From Eurosta solidaginis (taxonomy: Eukaryota; Arthropoda; Insecta; Diptera; Tephritidae), in the NCBI RefSeq assembly GCF_040869045.1, contig NC_090320.1:251968978-252032977 (forward strand): a stretch of DNA of 64,000 nt, read 5' to 3'. Every line of letters begins with the position of its first letter. Position 1 is the stretch's first letter. A program made the position numbers and the translations under genes. The notes beneath the pieces were generated by a model. The model saw nothing but the letters and a program-made list of their open reading frames with translations. It had not been told where the DNA came from and made no database searches. This document shows, one piece after another, positions 44,294 through 54,880 of the stretch.

Positions 44294-44970
44294 AAATAAA
44301 TGCAAGACGCGATTACCTCCGAAGAGATTTAACGCCGAGCTTTTCATCCAATTTGTGTAGTGCTCCTTTAATTGTTCCTACCAATTAGAGGAACCGGACC
44401 GGGAGAGTAGTTTTCACTGAGAAAAATTTTCATTTCATTTATTTCATTTCATTTCATTTATTTGAGTCTAAATTTACAACAACCTTACAGACTAGATAAA
44501 AATATTGACTCAGTACTAAATACTTACTATCTTGAAATACATTTACAAACTAATGGTAATGAGATATAAGCTTTGATAAAGGGAAGGATCTAGGCATCGC
44601 AAAGCCTAAATCAAAATTATTAAAGATTTTATTACACTCAGTTAAAGTCCTTATTATGGGCGCAAAATTATAACAGTTATATATGGTGATTTTTATATGG
44701 AAGGGTAAGTTTGATCTTAACATCCTACTAGGTATATTAAAGTTTAGGAACCCGAGAAGATCCGGAGAATCAATGAAGCCGCTATGAATGTCCATTTATG
44801 AAGTTTAGGAACCCGAAAAAAACCCGAGAATAAATGAAGCCAGTATGAATGTCTTCTAATTTTATAATTGAAAAAAAAACTCGTTTCAAAAATTTTTGAT
44901 TTTGCTTTTATCCCACGATCTTTGATGTGCCAGACCGAGTACGCTACCACCACACCACAAAGGCCACTAG
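44294..44970 (-). repeat. SINE split by a Jockey-like LINE (left arm)
   Basis: SINE tail at 44294-44430 (GCAAGACGCGATTACCTCCGAAGAG..). SINE head at 44875-44970 (TTTGCTTTTATCCC.., GAGTACGCTACCACCACACCAC). Between them lies a LINE 3' end in the minus direction. Confidence 0.75.
44433..44870 (-). pseudogene. Jockey-like LINE 3' end (left arm)
   Basis: Minus frame 44550-44795 reads DSPDLLGFLNFNIPSR.., then YNCYNFAPIIRTLTECNKIFNNFDLGF. It aligns with the C-terminal tail of the Jockey-like copy at 8633-8932 (APTLLQRINFLVPQR.., YAPLIRTLRGFNLFSNSLNIDF). The 3' tail is a GAAAT/ATTTC repeat at 44435-44462. Only the last ~80 codons and the 3' UTR remain. The same insertion is present in the right arm, so it predates the duplication. 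Confidence 0.75.
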
Positions 44971-45154
44971 TAAAGTGAAACGGGGTAGAGGAGAACAAGT
45001 AGGTGATATGATCGGCAGATGCCCCACGGTCAAAGCACCGGATGTATCCGCACAGTTACAGCTGGACGGCGGTACGATCACCAGCAGCCAAAAGTTGTTG
45101 CAGTAAGGGAATATCAAAACAACCACAGGACTGCCTCTCTTTATTAGCCGCTTC

Positions 45155-47036
45155 TTCAGGGAGTCGTTACTCCGTCAACCGATCGGTGGTGCTCGCGCAT
45201 TGGCTTTCGGCAGAATCCAGAGCTTACAGAAGAGTAAATTGGACACGAAGGCAGCAAGCTCTCTTCACGCAGGTGAAGGACGGAGAAGAAAGCTCAAAAG
45301 CATTTCTTCGTCGTCCTTATAGCAGTTAAGTGTGCCTTAAAAATTATATCCACTCCGACTGGTTCATATGCGATGGAATGAAGTGGCAATTTGATTTACT
45401 TTATGCGCCCTCCATTCTGATGAGCTTAAGATATGAACGACATATTTGGCACTTCGGCAAATTGCTACTTACACAGTAAATGTTATATATTCTTTATAAA
45501 TATTAGGTTACTGGGGGTGTTACTCTTATTACGCTATATTTCAGGGCTTAAAGTATTCCCGATGTGTGCATGTCTGCGTAAGAAAGATCGTAAATCCACA
45601 GTCTGAAGATTCGAGGTATCAAAAACAAGTATCAGGCTTACCAGATTCATATTCAGCAAATGACTTCCTACCTGCGCAACAATCTTTAACCTTCAGGGGA
45701 GTACTTGTACGGCTACAAAAACAACAACACGACGTAGAAGAGGATATTTACGAAAACGAAGTCGATGAATAAGTTTTTAAAAATTGGAGTCGCTTGGGAT
45801 CTGAGTTTCGTCTGTTTCGAAAACAATAAAACTGCCGCGTGTATTTGTCAAGTTTTTAAATTGTTTCGAACTAAGATATAATGAAACCCTCAAACGAATG
45901 AGATAAAAACATACGCAAGACTAAGCTTTCCGAAAACAAATACTCGTAAATCTCGCCTTTATTACTTTTTACTTGTTTGTTTAAAAAAAGTCAACCACAC
46001 GATCTGTACAACTTTAAACATAACCCCCATTGGTTATTTATAGTCAAAGTTCTTATTTGTATTGCAAGGCGAATCATATATATACATATCACTCACAAGC
46101 ATAACTATACACACACATATACAAACAAGTGTACACGAGCAAGCTAAGTGCAAACCAATAGCTTGTAACAATAGCGTAAAAATTTTCCATCAACCACTTG
46201 AACTTTGTACACATAATAGAAGCTGAACTAAAACTGATACAAATGCAATTGGGAATTTCTGGTAAAATAGTACCACAGAGTAATAAACACACACAAAGAT
46301 ACATATACATACGTACCTGCGTGCACTTCAAGTAGATAAATATTGTGCAATCTCGCTGCACTGCAATCGAAAGGCGATAAATGTAAGTGAGAAGTTACAA
46401 CACTTGATTGCGCTCCCACAACAACAAGTTCAAGTTTCCTTTTTCTCAATCTTTTGTAGTAATATTTTTTCAACTTTGGTTTTCTTTTACAATTGATTGT
46501 GCTATTTTTCACTGTTTGGCTTCTTTGCTGCTATCGTTGAGTCATTGCTTTCTTTCCAGCTGTGCTGCTAAGTTTTTCGTGATAAGACGTTTTTCTATTG
46601 CATTCACCTCGTAAATTTAGTACCTAAACTCTTTTTACACTTTGTACAATAAAATATTTAAAGTTATGTTAGCTTTTTACTTCTAAGATTTCTACTACTT
46701 GGTTAAGTTTTTAGTAGCCTACCATGGACGAAACAAGCTTACTACAACAGTATAGAGATCTTTTGCCTTGTAGTGGTATATTTTAGTCGGGAGGATGCTG
46801 GCCTTGACCCTCGACTGCTACTTCCCAGATCGAAAGAATCCAATAGCATCATTCACGCAGTCCTAGCATAGAAAGCATAAAAGTATTTGATGATGCAACC
46901 TCGGGATCATCCATGCAGCCAATCTGCAGTAAAAGCGGCTATGGCACAAACACCAATTGGAAAAATAGGAATCATCAACTATAACCTGTTAGTACAGCGA
47001 AGCTCATGACATCCACTTTTAAATAAACAGATGCAA
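45155..47036. other. Spacer of the inverted duplication, no gene seen
   Basis: AT-rich DNA with no recognised domain or repeat family. The 45042-45329 frame is largely arm sequence read across the boundary. A CA/TA-rich stretch lies at 46080-46110. Confidence 0.45.
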
Positions 47037-47601
47037 GGCGCGATCACCTCCGAAGAGATTTTAGGGCGAGCTTTTGTTCCAATTTGCTTCGAGCTCCTTT
47101 TAATTTGTCCTAAAAATTGACGGAACGGGACCTACTTGTTTTAGCCGACTCCGAGCGGCACCTGCATGGCAGATAAATTTTCACTGAGAGCTTTTCATGG
47201 CAGAATTGCACTCGAAGTGCTTGCCAAACACTGTCGAGGGGCCACCCCGCTTAGAAAAATTTTCTTCTAATTGAAAAATCTAATTTCTCAAATTTTTATG
47301 TTGCTTTGCCCGGGGCGTGAACCCAGGATCCTCGGTGCGATGTTAGCGTGCACCGCCTATGATGTTAGCGTGCACCGCCTATCACACCGAGGATCCTGTG
47401 TTCACGCCCCGGGCAAAGCAACATAAAAATTTGAGAAATTAGATTTTTCAATTAGAAGAAAATTTTTCTAAGCGGGGTGGCCCCTCGACAGTGTTTGGCA
47501 AGCACTTCGAGTGCAATTCTGCCATGAAAAGCTCTCAGTGAAAATTTGTCTGCCATGCAGGTGCCGTTCGGAGTCGGCTAAAACAAGGAGGTCCCGTTCC
47601 G
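47037..47601. repeat. Head-to-head SINE palindrome
   Basis: A minus-strand SINE (47037-47337) and a plus-strand SINE (47385-47601) face each other by their tRNA-like heads. Arms 47121-47337 and 47385-47601 are reverse complements with few differences. The centre holds a 22-bp sequence, GATGTTAGCGTGCACCGCCTAT, present twice in tandem. The right edge coincides with the start of the right arm of the large inverted duplication. Confidence 0.85.
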
Positions 47602-50038
47602 AAGCGGGTAATAAATAGAGACAGTCCTGTGGTTGTTTTGATATTCCCTTACTGCAACAACTATTGGCTGCTGGTGATCGTACCGCCGTCCAGCTGTAAC
47701 TGTGCGGATACATCCGGTGCTTTGACCGTGGGGCATCTGCCGATCATATCACCTACTTTTTCTCCTTTACCCCGTTTCACTTTACTAGTGGCCGTTGTGA
47801 TGTGGTGGTAGCGTACTCGGTCTGGCACACTCCGGGCAAAGCAAAATCAAAAATTTTTGAAACGAGGTTTTTTCAATTATAAAATTAGAAGACATTCATA
47901 CTGGCTTTATTTATTCTCGGGATTTTCTCGGGTTCCTAAACTTCATAAATGGACATAATAGCGGCTTCATTGATTCTCCGGATATTCTCGGGTTCCTAAA
48001 CTTTAATGTACCTAGTAGGATGTTAAGATCAAACTTACCCTTCCATATAAAAATCACCATATATAACTGTTATAATTTTGCGCCCATAATAAGGACTTTA
48101 ACTGAGTGTAATAAAATCTTTAATAATTTTGATTTAGGCTTTGCGATGCCTAGATCCTTCCCTTTATCAAAGCTTATATCTCATTACCATTAGTTTGTAA
48201 ATGTATTTCAAGATAGTAAGTCTTTAGTACTAAGTCAATATTGTTATCTAGTCTGTAAGGTTGTTGTAAATTTAGACTCAAATAAATGAAATGAAATGAA
48301 ATAAATGTAATGAAAATTTTTCTCAGTGAAAACTACTCTCCCGGTTAGGTTCCTCTAATTGGTAGGAACAATTAAAGGAGCACTACACAAATTGGATGAA
48401 AAGCTCGGCGTTAAATCTCTTCGGAGGTAATCGCGTCTTGCATTTATTTCTTTTTCATTTAACTTAACATTTGCTTTTGATTTTCCCTTTCCGAAAATTT
48501 CTAAAGTGTAAATTGTAATCGAAGTCGCCAAGAGGCATGTCAATATAACAATGCTTTCTTACAGCACTTTCAGCAGCAACGACTATAATCCTCCTCAAAA
48601 CCGCAACAGTAAGCTTTTCTTCTTCTTTCTCATATCCATATCCATTTCCTTCGCCTTATAATTCCTTTTTTCACCTACATAAATGTTATATTTCAGGGGT
48701 TGGAAACTCAACTTAGAGCTCGTGGGTATTTTGAATATTTTGTGAGAAGACCTAGAAGATTATGCTGTTATTGCGCTCCCCAACGTGAATCTCAAGGGAG
48801 TCACATGAAGAGCAAAGCATGCAACCTCATTAGCTCCGAATACGTTATAGTTGTAGTGATAAGTATAAGCTTCAGGCGAGCTTTCATCCCTACCTCTCGT
48901 AGGGAGATAATTAGTTCGGCGCTAGTTAACATATTCTTGTAAAAGCTTTCCTGAAATTATCAAACATTATGGATAATTTGAAAATAGTCGGAGGGTACGA
49001 ACACTTAGGTTTGTTGATTTTGTTTTGGATGTGAAGGGATTATACAGACCGTTCGAGAATTTGTGTTTTGAGAAGCAGGCATTGACTATGTCTAAATTTT
49101 GTCAGAAACCATATCAAAGTTGAACCAGAGTAAATTTTTAAGAAAATTACGAGTCTATATTAAGGGAAGGAGTTCAATGGCGTAAAGTCATTAGACTTAA
49201 TTTTTTGTTATATTAAAGGCGAACAAAATTTGAAAATTTGGTTTTTTGAATCTCCTTAAATTTCCTTAAAATATTATTTTGAACTTTGAAGTCGTTTTCA
49301 CATACTTTGGTCAGCTAGCTAGAGTTATGGGCCCCTAAAAAACGATTGTGAAAACGTGCGCAACATAAATACTTATAAAAATAATTTTGACTCTTTTTGT
49401 TTAACTTTTTTACCTCAAAAATTGTTTAATAAGACCCGCCCACACACCGCATGATCTCCCAAAATCCCATAAGCTAAATGGGACGCCATAAAGTATGCAA
49501 CACTTTACCACTGTATGATTTATATGTTAGAGTTCTCTATGCGTATGCATTCAGTTTTGTGTTCTCATCATTTGTACACAAATAAAAACAAGTAAGGAAG
49601 GCTAAGTTCGGGTGTAACCGAACATTACATACTCAGCTGAGAGCTATGTAGACAAAATAGGGGAAAATCACCATGTAGGAAAATGAACCTAGGTTAACCC
49701 TGGGATGTGTTTGTATGACATGTGTATCAAATGGAAGGTATTAAAGAGTATTTTAAGAGGGAGTAGGCCATAGTTCTATGGTTGGACGCCATTTAGGGAT
49801 ATCGCCATAAAGGTGGAGCAGGGCTGATTCTAGAACTTGTTTGTACGATATGTGTATCAAATGAAGGGTGTTAATGATTATTTTAAAAGGGCGTGGGCTT
49901 AGTTCTATAGGTGGACGCCTTTTCGAGATATCGCCATAAAGGTGGACCAGGGCTGACTCTAGAATTTGTTGACATTATTAATTATATACTGTAAAGATAT
50001 AAACATTTTTGTTAAAATTTGACTTAAAATTTTTTTTT
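47601..50038 (-). repeat. Right arm of large inverted duplication
   Basis: Reverse complement of 42726-45154. It starts at GAAGCGGGTAATAAA and ends inside the family A copy that continues intact to 50665. It contains the same SINE-with-LINE nest (SINE head ~47795-47870, LINE ~47870-48310, SINE tail ~48310-48450). Confidence 0.93.
47795..48450 (+). repeat. SINE split by a Jockey-like LINE (right arm)
   Basis: Mirror copy of 44294-44970. SINE head GTTGTGATGTGGTGGTAGCGTACTCGG; LINE 3' end with ATTTAGACTCAAATAAATGAAATGAAATG tail at 48275-48305; SINE tail ..TCTCTTCGGAGGTAATCGCGTC. Confidence 0.75.
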
Positions 50039-50665
50039 TTTAAAGTGGGCGTGGTCGTATTCTGATCTTGCTCATTTTTATTAAGCACTCATATAGTAAT
50101 AGGAGTAACGTTCCTGCCAAACTTCATCATGATACCTTCAACGACTGCCAAATTACAGCTTGCAAAACTTTTAAATTACCTTCTTTGAAAAGTGGGCGGT
50201 GCCACGCCCATTGTCTAAAATTTTACTAATTTTCTATCCTGTGTCATAAGTTCAACTCACGTACCAAGTTTCATCGCTTTATCCGCTTTTGGTAATGAAT
50301 TAAAGCACTTTTTCGGTTTTTCGAAATTTTGGATATCGAAAAAGTGGGCGTGGTTATAGTCCGATATCGTTCATTTTAAATAGCGATCTGAGATGAGTGC
50401 CCAGGAACCCACATACCCAATTTCATCAAGATACCTCAAAATTTACTCAGGTTATCATGTTAACGGGCAGACGGACGGACGGACAGATGCACAGACGGAC
50501 GGATGGACGGACGGACGGACATGGCTCAATCATTTTTTTTTAGATACTGATGATTTTAATATATTGAAGTCTATATATATCTCGATTCCTTTATACCTGT
50601 ACAACCAACCGTTATCCAATCATTGTTAATATACTCTGTGGGTTCTGCTCAACTGAGTATAAAAA
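49586..50665 (-). mobile_element. Family A copy, spanning the right-arm boundary
   Basis: Both ends are present: AAACAAGTAAGGAAGGCTAAG with hairpin GTTCGG-GTGTAA-CCGAAC, and CTCAACTGAGTATAAAAA. About two minisatellite units, then a direct jump to the ATATACTGTAAAGATAT block. The tetranucleotide tract is expanded (GACGGACGGACGGACAG..., 50467-50521). The part beyond 50038 has no partner in the left arm. Confidence 0.85.
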
Positions 50666-51317
50666 TACACCCATACATATTTACGTTGTTGGAGGTAGTA
50701 GCCACAACTACATATGCAATATGCGTTATCGCTAGTGCATTTCAAATGACCGTATTTTGTATGGTAGTGGAATTGTGTACGAATTTAGTAGAAGGTCAGC
50801 AGTGGCATAGAAAGCCAGCCGGCGATTACCACAACAAAGTAAAACGATAGTAAAACAACCAAAGGGCACTAAAAAATAGTTAGGGGTGGTATGAAAGCAT
50901 TTATTCTTGATTTCTTACTTCGTATGCTCAAGTGGATTTTAGATATGTATGTGTGTATCTAAAGCACAATGTGATGCATGCACTTAGAAAAAAAAATTAT
51001 AAATTTAACATTCTTTTTTTATTGAATTGAAGTAATTTTTTAGGATAAGGTAACATTTTATTTTTTTAATAAATATATTTTTAAGGCCGTTTTCTCATGT
51101 AAATTCCAATATCTAACCGCCCTATAAACACAAATTTAGTTCACAAAAAATATATCTATAAGGCAGATAAACTTTCAAGTTTACTTGAGAAAACGGTCCT
51201 TTGATTTGCGGAAAATTTATTTCCGGTAAAACCTGGAAAATTTTTGGAGGTAGTTTATTTGACTTCAAATAATTTCTGCAGAGAGAAAAAACCTTGATCC
51301 GTGACTGTATATTCTCA
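50666..51317. other. No gene seen
   Basis: AT-rich spacer. CACTTAGAAAAAAAAATTATAAATTT near 50980 resembles an element edge, but no partner end was found. Confidence 0.4.
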
Positions 51318-51322
51318 GTCGC

Positions 51323-51710
51323 TGATCGGGCGGGGATCGAACGAAGAAAATGCCGGTACGAACTCACGGCAGATTTGATACCAAAAGAAATAAAAACCAA
51401 CGAATTAGAGTGAAATTATAGAAGTGTATTTAAAAGGATAAATACATAGGTATTACGATTTGTAGGTAAAATATGAAGTTAATCACTATAGAACAACTTA
51501 TAAATTACCTGTAAGACAGCATGATGGCTGGATGAGATTCGGATGATGGTTATCAAAAGACTCATCATTCCAGCCAATCATTAGTTACTTCTCTCCTAGT
51601 ATGCAAGTGATCACCGGTGATTTTCCAATGACAGAGTTGCTTAGTAGGGAACTGCTGAATTGGGAGAACACCAGCGATTCCCAACCATTGCAAGCCTTTT
51701 GGCTTCAACA
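51323..51710 (-). repeat. 3' LTR of BEL element
   Basis: 388 bp, pairs with 53651-54038. GTCGC target copy at 51318-51322. Confidence 0.92.
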
Positions 51711-52015
51711 TTGTCTCCGGCCTGGCAATACTGAGGAATTGCAACTATTAAAGGAGAAGCTCCTTAAAGTGGCAACTTGAAAGAAAGTATTATTTACATG
51801 AATTCAACTATAATAATGTACTAGTCTCTATCCAAGCATGCGGGCAATAATAAACAATTGTTGAGCTTTTTCAATGTGCTTTAATTCATAACGCGTTATA
51901 AATTCAATACTTAAATCCATGCCCATTAGGGGACCATAACAACATAAGACTAATGCCCATTAGGGGGCCATGAGATCATCTATATATACATAAACGAACG
52001 TGACCCATTAGGGGG
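51711..52015 (-). other. BEL 3' untranslated segment
   Basis: About 300 bp between the protease-like ORF and the 3' LTR. The motif CCCATTAGGGGGCCAT/GACCCATTAGGGGGTCAC occurs four times between 51920 and 52020, a short imperfect direct repeat of unknown role. Confidence 0.6.
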
Positions 52016-52826
52016 TCACTGTGCCTTAAAGGACACATGGGCCTGAAAGGAACCAACCGAACGCGGAATTTTGGGCAACGGGATACCCGGGAAACTTAAT
52101 AACCTCAGATTTGACGATCTTGTGGTACATATACCCCCTAAGATCACTGCTACTGCGGAGGACGTATGGAAACCGGGATCGGCCAACGTCATGTGTTCGA
52201 TAATAAATATCGAGGCGACGTTTTCAATCCGAGCTCTGGTATGACTCCTGCCGGCAACGAGATGCGGTTGTGAGCGTCGTTCGAAGACCTGATAAGCAGT
52301 TCGCACATGTCGATGTCCGCAAGTGGCACCGTAGGTAGATGAAAACGGCGCACCAACGAATTAAAACTCTTGCTCCTTGGCGAGAAAGGGTCAAGCAGGC
52401 CCGGGTTAAGATTTTCCGCTGAACCACATGCACATAAACGGCAACTGTGTGTAGAAACGTGACCGATCCGGAAAGCTGTGTCAAGACCGGAGGAAGCCAG
52501 CGTTGGGGACTAGGGCGATTGCTCGAGTGTAGAAGCGAGTGATGCTTGCCTCGACAAAATTGACATGTCCCAGTGCTTCTGCAGTTTTTGGTGATGTGCG
52601 AGTGCGCTAGGCATAGTCGCCGCTCAAACTTCGCGTCAATGAACTTTTTGCAGAACCGAAGGGGATGTGACCGATCGCAAACTCTACATTTAGTATAGCT
52701 GTGTTTGCTGGTTTTCGATGGTGCTGACGAGACCTTGGCTGCCAGTTCCTTGCCGGGCAATGTCACTGCTGCTGTCGTTGCAATGGTGGATGAGGATGGC
52801 AAAAATTCGATTAATGGTGCGTCCAT
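52016..52826 (-). pseudogene. Zinc-knuckle and A17/DUF1758 protease-like ORF after integrase
   Basis: ATG at 52824-52826, then a Ser/Thr/Ala-rich N-terminus. A BEL-type zinc-knuckle cluster follows (CRVCDRSHPLRFC, CLAHSHITKNC, CQFCRGKHHSLLH, about 52690-52520). After a frameshift near 52500 a protease-like region reads LLDPFSPRSKSFNSLVRRFHLP (about 52345-52410), ADIDMCELLIRS and ELGLKTSPR. A second shift gives LADPGFHTSS and FPGYPVAQNS.FGWFLSGPCVL (52160-52020). This is the domain order of the BEL Gag C-terminus plus protease, but it sits downstream of integrase. The DS/TG active site is replaced by DPFS. It lies 40 bp after the integrase stop. Confidence 0.75.
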
Positions 52827-52835
52827 TTTAGAAAG

Positions 52836-52852
52836 CTATAGGAAAAAAAAAT
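52836..52852 (-). promoter_or_regulatory. Splice-acceptor-like sequence before the 3' ORF
   Basis: On the minus strand, TTTTTTTTTCCTATAG lies 9 bases before the ATG of the zinc-knuckle ORF. A pyrimidine tract followed by TAG is a good 3' splice-site match. It could allow expression from a spliced subgenomic RNA. No donor could be assigned because the 5' internal region is deleted. Function is inferred. Confidence 0.4.
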
Positions 52853-52866
52853 CGACAAATGTGGAG

Positions 52867-53640
52867 TTACTTTGGTAAAACAACTAACTTTACGATGGGG
52901 CGTGTTATCATTCACTTTTGAGTGCGAATTTCGGCCACTCGAACTCTTTTATCAGTTCGTTGGTATATATTGGTGACCCTACCCAAGCGCAATTCATTAG
53001 GTGGAAGATTTTCATGGCGAGCTACAACTAGGTCACCGATGGCAATATCTTTTTGAGGCGACTTCCATTTATAACGTTTGTGAAGTTCCTTTAAATATTA
53101 CCCCTTCCAGCGAAGCAAATGTTGTTGACTAAGAGCCTTAAGTTTTTGCCATCGTTTGATTTATGAGATGGGATTTGTTTCGATGGAGGGTTCCGGTGGG
53201 GCGAGTATTGGAGCGGGGTCGTTGGAATTAGGTGATATCGGTCTTGAATTCAGACAGGTTTCCTGTTTCCCAGATACCACCCTTATGAGGAACGCCTGCC
53301 GGGATAAAATACCAGGAGACTTATTGAAGGCTATGTAGGTTGCACATAGACTCTTAAGTTGGGGTAATGAATCTTTTAAAGTCCTTTTTAAGAACCGTAG
53401 ATGCGCCTACAAAGTTAGTCCCATTATCCGAAAAGATATTTTTTGGACAGCTTCTTCTAGCAATGAACCTTGAAAATGCGCCTAGAAAGGTTTCCGTTGA
53501 AAAACCGCTGGCAGCTTCTAAGTCAATCGCTTTCATAGAAAAGCATACAAAAATGCAAACGTAACCTTTAGTGATCTTGTAAGATCTTCCCGAAAAACTT
53601 TTAATGTTGAAGGGACCAGCGAAATCTACACTCCGGCTCG
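52867..53640 (-). pseudogene. BEL integrase
   Basis: Starts at VDFAGPF (first catalytic Asp), continues SYKITKGYVCIFVCFS.KAI.LEA, ETFLGAFSRFIARR and IFSDNGTNF (second Asp, about 53413-53440). After disruption come an AGVPHKGGIWE-type block (Glu) and SRPISPNSNDP (about 53290-53200). The C-terminal domain reads RWQKLKALSQQHLLRWK, IAIGDLVVARHENLPPNELRLGRV, RVRVAEIRTQK (about 53155-52910). A stop follows RTQK, and a short ITRPIVKLVVLPK tail ends at TAA 52867-52869. Frameshifts around 53354 and small deletions make it inactive. It is fused to the primer-site region by a large 5' deletion. Confidence 0.85.
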
Positions 53641-53650
53641 AAGGACCAAA
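53631..53650 (-). promoter_or_regulatory. BEL primer-binding site
   Basis: TTTGGTCCTTCGAGCCGGAG directly follows the 5' LTR on the minus strand. TGGTCC... is complementary to a tRNA CCA end; which tRNA was not determined. Confidence 0.6.
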
Positions 53651-54038
53651 TGATCGGACGGGGATCGAACGAAGAAAATGGCGGTACAAATTCACGGCAG
53701 ATTTGATACCAAAAGAAATAAAAACCAACGAATTGGAATGAAATTATAGAAGTGTATTTAAAAGGATAAATACATAGGTATTAGGATTTGTAGGTACAAT
53801 ATGAAGTTAATCACAATAGAACAACTTATAAATTACCTGTAAGACACGATGATATCTGGATGTGATTCGGATGATGGTTATCAAAAGACTCATCGTTCCA
53901 GTCAATCATTAGTTACTTCTCTCCTAGTATGCAAATGATCACCGGTGATTTTCCAATGACAGAGTTGCTTTGTAGGGAACTGCTGAATTGGGAGAATACC
54001 ACCGATTCCCAACCATTGCAAGCCTTTTGGCTTCAACA
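53651..54038 (-). repeat. 5' LTR of BEL element
   Basis: 388 bp, TG...CA, with GTCGC at 54039-54043. Confidence 0.92.
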
Positions 54039-54043
54039 GTCGC

Positions 54044-54880
54044 ATTGAGCTTTTTTCCTGACTGTGACTCAATGTGATTAAATTGCAGCTTACAATCACA
54101 CTTACTCATATCACAATGATTTATCGGTTGTCCTTACAGAAACAACAAATTGACAATAGAAATCAATGAACACATAAGTTTTGCTGCTGAGACAGCATCT
54201 CAGACTGTGAGGTAACGCACTTAGCTTCTACAAATGCGGGTATGCCAACGCTCCGGCGACATCTAACAGAAGATAGCAGCGACAACCGCGACCTCATTTC
54301 GTGTTACCAACATACCTGTGCGTCATCGTTTCATCGTGGCGTGCTTACCAAAAGTAACAGGCTCATATCCTAGAGATTGTAACTTTAAACATTAAAATTT
54401 ATTGGAAATTTCTTTTAAAAAGAGAATGCTCCGCGGGTAAGATTTGAAAACGTCTCCGTCTGAATGTGCTTCTAACAAAAAATGTATCAGTCTTAGGGGC
54501 TGCCTTTTGGACTAACCAAGATATATGGAGTTCTCACCAAATTATGAATATTTGACTTGAATCCCTTCGGAGGTATGTCATGTCAATTTGTTATAAAAGT
54601 AATTTTATTTGATTAAAATTACACTGCCAAAAAGCGTTTGTTACATTATGCTTTAAGATAACGAACGAAATAAGACCCGTTATGCCAACTTTGATTTGTG
54701 TATCAAAATTCGTCGGAATACATATGCCACACTATCAAATGCGGCTTAGGAGGAAGGTGATATGTGTGCTTAAGAGAATAGTTTCTTCCAGCTTTTCGCA
54801 GGTGTGTGGAAGGCTCTTTCCCATCTGACGATTAGCTTTACACTATTCAACATACATTTTTAATACTTTTTTACTACTAG
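54044..54880. other. No gene seen
   Basis: Spacer without recognised repeat family or coding frame. Confidence 0.4.

Larger units (their letters stand above)
42726..45154 (+). repeat. Left arm of large inverted duplication
   Basis: About 2.43 kb, reverse-complementary to 47601-50038. Compared stretches differ by roughly 1-2% plus small indels; a ~20-bp segment is missing near 42800. It contains a truncated family A copy, unclassified spacer, and a SINE carrying a Jockey-like LINE insertion. The outer breakpoint lies inside the family A copy. Confidence 0.93.
51323..54038 (-). mobile_element. BEL/Pao LTR retrotransposon, internally deleted
   Basis: LTRs of 388 bp (51323-51710 and 53651-54038), TG...CA, about 20 differences by eye (~95% identity). 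They are flanked by the 5-bp repeat GTCGC (51318-51322 and 54039-54043), as expected for BEL. On the minus strand the 5' LTR is followed by TTTGGTCCTTCGAGCCGGAG, a primer site of BEL type. Integrase text starts almost at once. N-terminal Gag, RT and RNase H are missing between primer site and integrase. After integrase comes a zinc-knuckle/protease-like ORF, then a non-coding part and the 3' LTR. Confidence 0.9.

Noticed and set aside
45042..45329. Open frames starting MYPHSYSWTAVRSP in both arms of the inverted duplication
   Set aside because: The similarity comes from the duplication, the frames diverge at the arm boundary, and no domain is recognised. An antisense-frame reading was also considered without support.
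49586..50665. Family A as an LTR or LINE element
   Set aside because: No LTRs, no coding capacity and no A-rich tail; hairpin and subterminal repeats fit a Helentron-like element better.
52224..52826. Host zinc-finger gene
   Set aside because: Knuckle spacing and the following FGW.LSGPC block are those of BEL elements, and the ORF lies between matched LTRs.
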